From Eutypella sp. D-1 (taxonomy: Eukaryota > Ascomycota > Sordariomycetes > Xylariales > Diatrypaceae), in NCBI GenBank assembly GCA_023313575.1, contig JAJTTP010000002.1:2790001-2854000 (forward strand): a DNA stretch of 64,000 bases, written 5' to 3'. Positions within the stretch are counted from its first letter, which is position 1; the number at the start of each line of letters is the position of its first letter. A program made the position numbers and the translations under genes. The notes beneath the pieces are model-generated. The model saw only the letters and a list, made by a program, of their open reading frames with translations. It ran no database searches and was not told the DNA's origin. Below, piece by piece: positions 13,263 to 22,333 of this stretch.

Positions 13263-14452
13263 ATGACGGCACAGCAGCCCGTATGTATTCCCGAATGTGT
13301 TTCCGCCCTAAACCCGTGGAGTGGATAATCGTTCGCTGACGTCGGGGCACCGCCGCCCGGAAATAAAACAGTCTGACGGCCCAAGCTTCCTGAAGGATGG
13401 AAAGTTCAAGAGGCCCGAAAGCGGGTTCCGGAATTTCGTGTCCAGGGACCCGAACTCCGAGTTCCCGGCCGAGAAGGGCCGCTATGCCTTGTACATCGCC
13501 CCGGGCTGTCCATGGGTACGTACATAATGGTATAAGCTACTGTACATCGGCCATGTGAACTGACAACCTTGGCTTCCCAACCCCAAACTCACAGGCCCAC
13601 CGCACCATCATCGTGCGCGCGCTGAAGGGCCTCGAGGACGTGATCGACCTGTACATCCTGAACCCGTTCATGGGGCCGGACGGGTGGCTGTTCAACGGCG
13701 AGCACGGCACGCTGCCGGCGGACCCGCTGTACGGGTTCTCGACGCTGCGGCAGCTGTACCTGAAGGCGGACCCGGGGTTCGCGGGCCGCGTGACGGTGCC
13801 GGTGCTGTGGGACAAGCAGCGCGAGACGATCGTGAACAACGAGTCGAGCGAGATCATCCGCATGTTCGCCGCGGAGTTCGACGACCTGCTCTCCGACCCT
13901 TCGAAGCGCGAGGACGCCAAGGACGGAGGGCGCGCCGGCCTCTACCCGGCGCACCTGCGCGCCGAGATCGACGCCCTCAACGAGTGGGTCTACCGCGACG
14001 TCAACAACGGCGTCTACCGGTCCGGGTTCGCGGGCACGCAGGAGGAGCACGATAAGGCGGCGGCGGAGGTGTTTGCGGCGCTCGGGCGGCTCGAGAACGA
14101 GGTCCTGGCTCGCCAGTACGCAGCCGGTCGCAAGTTCCTCGTCGGCGACCACCTCACCGAGGCCGACGTCCGCCTCTTCACCACCCTCGCCCGCTTCGAC
14201 GCCGCCTACCGTAGCGTCTTCCTCGAGGACGACCGCAGCATCCGCCGCGACTTCCCCCGCCTCCACCTCTGGCTGCGTCGCCTTTACTGGGGCATCCCCG
14301 CCTTCCACGACACCACCGCCCCTTGGCTGCCCCTCTACGCCAAGGGCTACTCCCAGGCCAGGAAGAGGTTTGTCGGCCACGTGCGCCCCGCCGTTTCCCC
14401 TCCCGACCCGCCTGTGTTGATAGAGCCCCTGAAGGAGGGGGAGAGTCTGTGA
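13263..14452 (+). CDS. Omega-class GST / glutathionyl-hydroquinone reductase (Ecm4/Gto-like)
   Basis: Expected to use a catalytic cysteine and glutathione to reduce glutathionyl-(hydro)quinones, or act as a thiol transferase, in the cytosol or peroxisome. Exons 13263-13280, 13372-13515 and 13595-14452 join in phase 0 to 339 residues. The family motif CPWAHR is formed across intron 2: Cys52-Pro53-Trp54 end exon 2 and Ala55-His56-Arg57 start exon 3. Before it lies FRNFVSRD..FPAEKGRY; after it come RALKGLEDVIDL and VPVLWDKQ..IVNNESSEIIR (the GSH-binding VNNESSEI signature), and the alpha-helical C-terminal domain follows. The first coding exon is only 18 nt (MTAQQP); intron 1 (91 nt) has GTATGT, a GCTGAC branch site and ACAG. 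Exon 2 has no ATG in frame. It lies next to the OYE gene, another electrophile-handling enzyme. Confidence 0.9.
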
Positions 14453-15446
14453 GTATGGGTTGTGGTAGGTGGGGCTCGAAGTGATTGGTCGAAGAATGTC
14501 GTGTTCTGCCAGTCTTTCAGAACTGTAAAAGGAATCCGGAAGTGCGTGTAGCAAAGTAGCAATCGAGTCAAATCGGAACATATATTGAGGAAAAGTCATT
14601 AAATTTTCACATATCAAATGGGGTCAGAGCAAGGGGCTACATCTTCCTGGTCGGACTCCCGTGAGGATTAGGGGATAGCATGTGTCCCAAGCCGGGCCTA
14701 GCATCGCCGCGGGTTCCCAGGGAGTCGACTTGAGAGTCTCCTTACAATCACTTCAGTAGGTATCTTCGGATTTACTAAGAAGCGGATCGTGCGTATTCCC
14801 GCGATAGCATGGATATAATCCTAACCCCATATCTGTGTCTTATCCAGAGCAGTGTGCATGAGTAATCATCACCGTGAACCTACCGTCACAATACGACACC
14901 GGGCCCGAAGCGGCTCACGACCTTAGGCACCACAATATCTCCAAACGTTGAATGATTCGATGTCGTCAGCTTACGTTTAAAGGGGCTGCTGGCCTTGCAG
15001 GATGATACTCGATACTAGGTGACTTCTCCCGCCTTGGAATTGAGTGTCGTGATTGAGACTTTGCATTTGCGAGTCCAACGTGTTTAATAATGTTGCCATG
15101 CAATGTGCGGTTATGACCACCCAACCAGTTAGTCTAGACCCGTCACGTCACTGATTCGTGAAATAGTGGTGACAGCACTAATGTTTGGTAATATGCATGA
15201 TAAAACACGCTTAGAAATGCTGCTTGTGGAGAACGAGACAGGTTAGAAGTTAGCCCGACTTACAAATGATTTTAATGTCAGTGGGGGGCCGGGTGGGCAA
15301 ATGAAGAATATATAAAATCGAGCAGCGGCTCTTGCCATACAGGAGTTTCTCCCGGATGGCCATAAATTCATCACTATTTACTCTCGAAGCCTTGGTACCA
15401 CTTCTTCCTGCTATTGCTATTTACATTGTCGATACGAAACCCCACC
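14453..15446. other. Promoter region of the OYE gene, no gene seen
   Basis: About 1 kb holding the GST 3' end and OYE promoter. A TATA box is present at 15309. CGG-N4-CCG at 14652-14661 is an inverted-repeat half-site pair of the type bound by some Zn2Cys6 regulators. No coding region is seen. Confidence 0.5.
15309..15317 (+). promoter_or_regulatory. TATA box of the OYE gene
   Basis: TATATAAAA lies 138 bases before the OYE start codon, which is the same spacing as for the protease gene in this window. Confidence 0.55.
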
Positions 15447-16697
15447 ATGTCGAAGCTCTTCGAACCAATCCGCGTCGGAACAGCGAACTTAAGTAACCGC
15501 ATAGTTCTAGCGCCCTTGACGAGGTTTCGTAATGAGGACGACGGCGTCCCGCTTCCCTTCGTAAAAGGTGCGTTTCCTCCATGTTTGATGACCCCTCAAA
15601 ATCGCTGTTTTATCGTCCTTTCTTTTCTGCTTTCCCCCCTGCCACAAATAGGTAGTGATGTCATGGAGAGAAGGCCTCTGTGCTGACCATCAAACCCTTT
15701 TGCAGAGTACTACGAGCAGCGGGCTTCTGTCCCCGGGACCCTCCTGATATCGGAAGGGACTATCGTCTCAAAAGCGGCGGCTAGCGTTCCGAACGTCCCA
15801 GGGATCTGGTCCGAGGCGCAAGTTGCAGGGTGGCGGCCAATAACTAATGCGGTGCACGCGAAGGGCTCAGCCATCTACTGCCAGCTATGGCACCCGGGGC
15901 GCGCCGGCATCGTCGACGCTGGCGGCCCATCCAGGACCACGCAGCTCTTCTCTGCGAGCGCGATCCCCATCGATGAGAAGAGCCCTGTGCCGAAGGAGAT
16001 GACGGAGGAGGACATCACAGACACGATCCGCGATTTCGCGAAGGCGGCGACCAACGCCGTCCGCGCCGGGTTCGATGGTGTCGAGATCCACGGCGCCAAT
16101 GGCTACCTTCTAGACCAGTTCACCCAGAACACATCCAACCACCGCACGGACGCCTGGGGCGGGAACATCGAGAACAGAGCGAGGTTCGTCGTGGAGCTGA
16201 CCAAGGCAGTGGTCGAAGCCATCGGCGCGGACAAAACCGCCCTGCGGTTGAGCCCCTTCAGCCCCTTCCAGGCTATGCTCATGGAGAAGGACCGACTGTA
16301 TCCGCAGTTCGAGTACCTCCTCAAGCAGTTGAAGCCGCTAGGCCTCGCCTTCCTGCATCTCGTTGAGCCGCGGATCAGCGGAAACGCGGATATCGACGTC
16401 GACACGGGGTACGATTTAGGCTTCTTCGTCAAGCTGTGGGACAACAGCAGCCCCATCGTGCTCGCGGGCGGCTTTACCGCCGAGTCAGCCGCGAAGGCCA
16501 CCGACGAGACGTACCGAGGATACGATGTCCTGATCGCGTTCGGCAGGTACTACATCTCAAATCCGGACCTTGTCTTCCGCATCAAGTCTGCCCTCGAGTT
16601 CGCCAAGTATGACAGGGCCTCGTTCTACATACCGAAGTCCCCCAAGGGTTATATCGATTACCCGTTCAGCCCCGAGTTCCTGGCCAATGCGGCCTGA
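15447..16697 (+). CDS. Old yellow enzyme family ene-reductase (NADPH:flavin oxidoreductase)
   Basis: FMN enzyme that reduces activated C=C bonds of enones, enals or similar electrophiles. Two exons, 15447-15567 and 15706-16697, join in phase 1 to 370 residues, the usual OYE length. Visible residues map onto yeast OYE1 with matching spacing: Thr25 (APLTRFR), Gln100 (CQLWHPGR), His169 and Asn172 in VEIHGANGY, Tyr174, and Arg221 (LRLSP). His169/Asn172 bind the substrate carbonyl and Tyr174 is the proton donor. GRYYISNPDLV near the C-terminus is the phosphate-binding end of the barrel. The tandem start ATG is the first in frame after the TATA box. The intron (138 nt) has GTGCGT and TTTTGCAG. Fungal homologues occur both in stress response and in alkaloid or terpenoid clusters; the neighbours suggest a pathway role. 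Confidence 0.93.
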
Positions 16698-17338
16698 TTG
16701 TTAAGCGATTGTAGATATGCGAAACTGCCGTGCCCGTTTTCTACATCACATTCACGAGTATAGCGTTGGAATAAGTGGCACTAGAGCAGGAGCTGACTGG
16801 ACAGCGATAATGTCTTTTTGAAGAATGGTTAGGTAGTAAATTCCAAGAGCGATGACCTACCCATAGCCAGTGTCCCCAAGGAACTTTCAGCACGTTCACC
16901 GTAAAGAACACAGAATAGTTAAGATGGGTTGGACATTATCAAACAGGCAGTGATCGAGAAACTGTAGAGCCCGTCGTGTCAGCCGTAGTTGGTAACTTCT
17001 TAGTGCTCAGCCCCCTGTGAAACCTGGCAATACCGCCTAACTATCAGAGCCTACGGTGGGACTGCCAAGGTTTCTAGCGGTGCTCCGCACCAAATGGATA
17101 ATCCAAACTGGCGGGTTAAAATAAAAAGGGAAATGCTATCAACAGCCAACTACGAGTTGATGCCAGTTTAAAGAAAGACCACTATACATAGCAACAATAA
17201 CGTCTTTAGGTGGAAGCCGGGTACCACCAGGGGTTATATACCATCAAAACGGAAGGAAGTTGGCTCATTACTTTGCTGGCCAACAACGGCGCTGGGGGGG
17301 ATCTACGCATCGTTTTCCTTATCTGCCCCAAACCGCTA
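16698..17338. other. Region between OYE and monooxygenase genes
   Basis: 641 bases with the OYE 3' end and the monooxygenase promoter. CGG-N4-CCG occurs at 17078-17087. The frame of the next gene stays open back to 17210 but I see no reason to start there. Confidence 0.5.
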
Positions 17339-18799
17339 ATGGAATACTACGACTTCGTGATTATTGGCGCCGGCCTTAGTGGCATCGATGCGGCGTACCG
17401 ACTGAAGACGACGCTGCCGGAATGCTCCTACATTATCCTCGAAGCGCGACAATTAATCGGAGGTACTTGGGATTTCTTCAACTATCCCGGCATTCGGTCG
17501 GACTCCGATCTGCTCCTTTATGGTCTTCCGTGGCGACTGTGGTCAGGGAAGAAGGGCATCGCCGACGGGGCTTCGATCAGGCAGTATCTTGAGGACGCGG
17601 CGCATTCAGAGGGTATTGATGAGAAGATCCGGTTCCGCCATAAGGTCACCGCAGCCAACTGGTCATCGGATGCCCAGCAGTGGACACTTGATGTCGATGC
17701 AAGCGGCGCCAAGAAACAATTCCGAGCGCACTGGGTAATCAGTTGTGCTGGATTTTACGACTACGATACACCTCTCCAAACTGAGATACCAGGCATCGAT
17801 AACTTCAGAGGCACTATTGTACACCCGCAGTTCTGGCCTTCCGACCTGGATTGGTCCGGAAAGAGGGTCATCATTATTGGCTCCGGTGCTACAGCCGTGA
17901 CACTGCTGCCTGAGCTAGCCAAGACCGCAGGGCACGTCACTATGCTACAGCGGAATCCCTCCTATGTATTTTCGATTGCCTCGACCAGGTCTGAACCTAG
18001 ACTGCTGAAAAGGTTCCTACCGGCATGGTTAGTGATGCAGATCAGGTGGTGGCTAGCCTTCATCACCGAAACGTTCTTCGTGCAGTTTCTGCTGAAGTTT
18101 CCAAACATGGGGCGGAAGCTCGTTATGGATTCTATGAGGAAGCAGGTCCCAGCCAAGTTTCCTGTCGATGTCCATTTCAATCCGCGCTATTTTCCTTTCG
18201 AGCAACGCCTGTGTCTCTGCCCGGACGGCGACTTCTTCCAAGCACTGCACCAAGATAATTGTGACGTCGTGACGTCTTCCATTCGAACTGTCACCGAGGA
18301 TGGCATCATGACGGAGTCGGGCGAGAAGTTAGGTGCAGATATCATCATCACTGCTACTGGTCTCCACTTTTTGCTTTTTGGGGGCTTGATTCCCACCCTT
18401 GACGGGAAGCCGGTAGACATTGGTCGCTCCTTTGCCTGGAGGGGTCTGATGCTCTCGGGTGTGCCAAACATGTGCTGGATACTTGGGTATACGACGGGCT
18501 CATGGACCGCAGGCGCTGACGCTACCATAAAGATGCTTATCCGAGTATACAAGCACATGCGGAAGGTCGGCGCCACTTCTGCGGTACCGGACCACGACGA
18601 AGAGGACCTAACACTATCGAAGCCGCTCATGGCTCATAGTTCCACATATCACGTGAAGGCGCAGGGGAGACTGCCGAGGGTCAAGAGGGAGTCACCTTGG
18701 TATGGTCGCTCGAATGCAGTTTTCGATAACCTGATGCTCTGGTTCGGGAGCGTAACCACCAGAATGACGTACACCACTCCTGGAAAGAAGAGTCAATAG
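17339..18799 (+). CDS. Flavin-binding monooxygenase, Baeyer-Villiger type
   Basis: NADPH- and FAD-dependent oxygenase expected to convert a ketone to an ester or lactone, or to oxidise a soft nucleophile. It has 486 residues and no intron. The FAD Rossmann motif GAGLSG is at 10-15, directly after the start, which is why I prefer the ATG at 17339 over 17210 (43 residues further upstream with no domain content). The Baeyer-Villiger fingerprint FxGxxxHxxxW is met by Phe156, Gly158, His162 and Trp166. The NADPH Rossmann motif GSGATA is at 181-186, and ATG at 339-341 is the usual distal FAD-contact motif. The gene lies between OYE and an MFS exporter; OYE followed by Baeyer-Villiger oxidation is a known chemical order for cyclic enones. 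The substrate is not predictable. Confidence 0.9.
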   Translation: MEYYDFVIIGAGLSGIDAAYRLKTTLPECSYIILEARQLIGGTWDFFNYPGIRSDSDLLLYGLPWRLWSGKKGIADGASIRQYLEDAAHSEGIDEKIRFRHKVTAANWSSDAQQWTLDVDASGAKKQFRAHWVISCAGFYDYDTPLQTEIPGIDNFRGTIVHPQFWPSDLDWSGKRVIIIGSGATAVTLLPELAKTAGHVTMLQRNPSYVFSIASTRSEPRLLKRFLPAWLVMQIRWWLAFITETFFVQFLLKFPNMGRKLVMDSMRKQVPAKFPVDVHFNPRYFPFEQRLCLCPDGDFFQALHQDNCDVVTSSIRTVTEDGIMTESGEKLGADIIITATGLHFLLFGGLIPTLDGKPVDIGRSFAWRGLMLSGVPNMCWILGYTTGSWTAGADATIKMLIRVYKHMRKVGATSAVPDHDEEDLTLSKPLMAHSSTYHVKAQGRLPRVKRESPWYGRSNAVFDNLMLWFGSVTTRMTYTTPGKKSQ

Positions 18800-18986
18800 C
18801 TATGATACCTAATGGAATAGGAACGGGCTGCTTCCAGAGAACCCCTGATGGGGATGACTTGAAATACGAAAGCGGCTACACATAATAGTAATCATTAAGG
18901 GACTAATGATTGCACTCATCAAAGCTACCCAACTTGTAAATGTTTAATTATAGTCTAAGATATATATATGTATAGTATAAGTGTGT

Positions 18987-21082
18987 CTATATCTTCTGCG
19001 ACCGGCTGTACCTCGCATATGGCATATAAGCCTTCGCTATGACTTCCTTGGCCTTGGCGATGATGCTGTTTGCATTGTTGTCGGGATGGCCGGTTGCGCT
19101 ATTGGCGGGCTCAGGGCTGGTTTGATTTGAAGTTCTATTTTCGCTACTCTCGGTTTCATCTGTCAATCGCCCTTGTCGTACCGTTTTCAAGTTCTTCCAT
19201 CCCATACCCCAGCCAGTGCAGAATGCCCCAAGTGCAGCCGCGAGTTGGAGATACTATCTGGTAGTTAGAAAACAGCGATGCGGATAAGGTAGCGGGTGCG
19301 CGAGGATGATCATCTGGAAACAACTTACGAAGACGTTGACAATGGCCGCATTGTAAGCATTCGTAACGTCACGAAGCTGTGGTCCCCTGAAGTGTTCAGG
19401 AAGCTCGGCCGCTCCCATGTTGATAAGGAAGTGAGGATTCTTATTAAGGAACGGTGCAAACTTAGCAACTGCCCCTGGGATTGAGCTGGTGAAGATGGTC
19501 TTTGCCAAACTGGAGAAAAGCGCCGAGCCAAGGAATTGCGAGAACATGCAGTAAGCGGATGCAACGGAGGCATCTCTTCGGGAGACATTTGCTTGTATGG
19601 CGGTAACAAGTAGTTGTAGGACTAGACCTCTCCCCGCACCTAAAAGGATTTGAAACCCGATCTGGGGGCCTGTAGGAGTCTCAGGGGTGAATGTCGACGT
19701 CAGGCCGGCACCGATGGCCACCAGTATGTTCCCACCGATCACCTCAGGAAGATAATAGCCCGTCTTCTGAACGACAACACCGCATATTATAGAAGAGATA
19801 AGTTGAGAGACAATCAGGGGGAGGATTAGAACGCCGGAATGAAAGGGAGACGCCCGTATGATAGATTGAAACCAGATTGGCAGCCAGTAAAGCGATGTGA
19901 CGGTAGCGCCGCTTTGCACGAACGACGTGATGGTGATCATAATGTTGACACGATCTTTCAGGAGACGGGGTGGAATCAGAGCTTTCTCGCCTCTCCGCCA
20001 GAACCAGAATCCGAGAAGGATGAATCCGAACAGGCCGAGGACCATGAGTGCGATGACCTTGACATCGGACCAGGGGTATTGAGTACCGCCCCACTGCAAG
20101 CCAAGCAGGAATAGAATTACGGATACCAAGAATATGAAGAACCCAGCGAGGTCAAGTTGCTGAATCTTCTCGCGGAACGTTAGTTTCTCCTTGCATAAGG
20201 AGTCGACTGGGAGCTTGACAACGAATGCGAATGCCGCGATGACGAGAACACAAAGTGGGGCGTTGCTGGCAGACATTAGCCCCGTGATCACCTACTGTGA
20301 TAAGGGAGACTGTATAGAAATATACATACAAGTAGAAGCACCATCGCCATGAGCCTTCCTCTGTTAGAGCTCCGCCAATCAAGGGGCCCATGGCTTGGCC
20401 CAGGGCGAAAGTGGCCAGAATGAAACCGTTGAACGACGAGCGTTTCGAAATGGGCACGACCGCCGCGACGATGGTCTGCCCACCAGTGATTATTCCAGAG
20501 CCGCCGATGCCGGCAATCGTACGAGCTACAATGAGCGTGTTGGATTGACCAGCTTGAGCAGCTACTACTGAGCCGATGAGGAATATCGACTCCATGATTA
20601 TAAAGAGGAGCTTCAAGCGGAAGAGCTTGAAAAGTTTCCCAACCAGCGGTGCCATAGCACAACTGCACCAGTCGACGTTAGATTTCGCATTAGAGCAATG
20701 ACAACTTGGACCACGAGAGACAATCCACTTACTTGGCAATGAGGTAGGCTGTAGCATACCAACCGATATCGTCTACCGTCTGGAACTCGGCTGTTATAGC
20801 AGGCAATGCTGTCCCCAGAATCGTCCCGTTTATGGCCATCGAGAACGCCCCTAACAGGACTGCGCCTATTAATACATATAGTTGCGTCCCCTGAACCTCC
20901 AACTGCTCTGACTGCTGAGCTTCAACCGCATCTTGTCGAACCGTTTCCTTGCTTTTACCCTTCTCTATGTCATGGTCGTTGGCTAAGACTGTCGAATCTG
21001 TCGTGGACCCGGAATCGCGCTCACGCCCGGGCGGCTTAGGATCTTTGACGTTCTTCTCCTCTGGTAGACGTGTCACCGTCAT
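18987..21082 (-). CDS. MFS drug/metabolite exporter, DHA2 (14-TMS) type
   Basis: Proton-coupled multidrug or metabolite efflux pump of the plasma membrane. Four exons on the minus strand (21082-20733, 20662-20330, 20265-19329, 19253-18987) join to 628 residues. The charged cytosolic N-terminus (~65 residues) precedes the first membrane helix. AYLIANCAMAPLVGKL is the TM2-loop motif A region; its Asn codon is rebuilt by intron 1. The antiporter-type stretch GQAMGPLIGG and WRWCFY lead into intron 2 (64 nt, GTATGT, GCTAATG branch site, CCAG), after which NAPLCVLVI continues the helix. Total hydrophobic segments fit 14 helices. The long last exon encodes TWG-type final helix and a polar tail. It converges on the monooxygenase gene (187 nt apart) and diverges from the transcription factor. 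Confidence 0.9.
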
Positions 21083-22333
21083 ATTCGGGGTTCTTGTAGG
21101 CTCGCGTTGCTCCAGGAGCTACGATCATTCGCACGAGCGCAAGTTGTAGTTTGGCGACCAACAGTCTGAATCTGCGTGTTGTAGGACCAAACCGAGTGGA
21201 AGGGGATTCGAGAGCCAAGCCTATCAGACATATTGGCTTTCACAATTATTTTATTAAAATACATTCGTTGTTCTAGACTGTCCATGTTGCCCAACATGTA
21301 TGTCGCCTGGTGGGAACCTAGGTAAAGGGATTTGATCCTTCATAAAGTCAGTACGGCGGCTAGATTCCAAGAACCGGCCCGGCCTCGACCTGATAACCGA
21401 TATCAAGAGAGAGGAACGGTAGCATCGTAGATCCATCCCTCGCATAAGCCCCGGCATCAGCTTGTATAGTGGATTAGCGAGGCCTGGCCTCAGGTAGCTG
21501 GTTGGTTGCGTCTGACGGGCAGTTAGCTACCTCCTGGCACCCTGAGTTATTCTTGGCGGGCACCCTTGTCCAGCGCCGATCAACCGGCATTTTAGCATAA
21601 AGTCCGCCATGCTTGTTAATGTATCTGCCTCCGTTGTGCATCATGACAAGTTGCTGCCGAGCTTTTGCCTACAGAGTATTACAATGTAATGCAAACCAGC
21701 TTCGGGCACGAACGGGTTACAGTCATCTGTGGCTGACCTTGTTACCAACAATTCGTCATGACCGTGCCTTGTCAGGGGTACTATGCATGGATACTCCGTA
21801 TGTAAGCCACGCTGTCTAACCTTAAATGCCGTGCTAGTTTAGGCATCTACATTCATTCTCCTTAGATTCTGTGTTGCTAGACGGTATTTCTGCGTAGCGA
21901 TCCATATAGTCTGAAATTTAGTGTATTATTACCATTATTTCGATCGTTTGTAACGGGTCAGCGCTATAATAACTACAGTGTAGGGAGTGAGACCGTTATT
22001 TAGCATGTGCATCGCCACACACGGGGTACGGAGTCGGAGAATATGGCAAAACTCCGCACGGATATCACTACCTTCGCGTGTCCATCTACCTGTCTGGGTT
22101 ACTCCGTACTCCAGCTCTAATTTCTTCGACGACTATTCATTCAGAGGGTCCAGCTTGTTGGAAAGGAAAATAAGGGAAGAAAAAAGGTCCGTCGGCCACC
22201 GGAGATAGACGTCACCCTCGGCCACTCGCTAATTGGCCTTGCTTGTTGGTGAAGGGCAGCACTTGCGCTAGCACCGAGGATTGCCGCTCCCACGCTTCCC
22301 ACGGATTGATAAGGCCTATAAGCTATACTTGAG
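21083..22333. promoter_or_regulatory. Shared divergent promoter of the MFS and transcription factor genes
   Basis: 1251 bases between the two divergent start codons. No gene is seen. It contains exact TACTCCGTA at 21792-21800 and 22100-22108 and a near copy at 22027, plus CGG-N3-CGG at 22029-22037, all in the half nearer the transcription factor. These are candidate regulator sites by sequence only. Confidence 0.5.

Noticed and set aside
13589..14617. 342-codon minus-strand open frame across the GST
   Set aside because: Antisense shadow caused by GC-rich third positions of the GST exons.
17210..17338. 43-residue N-terminal extension of the monooxygenase
   Set aside because: The FAD motif sits correctly after the ATG at 17339; the extension has no domain content.
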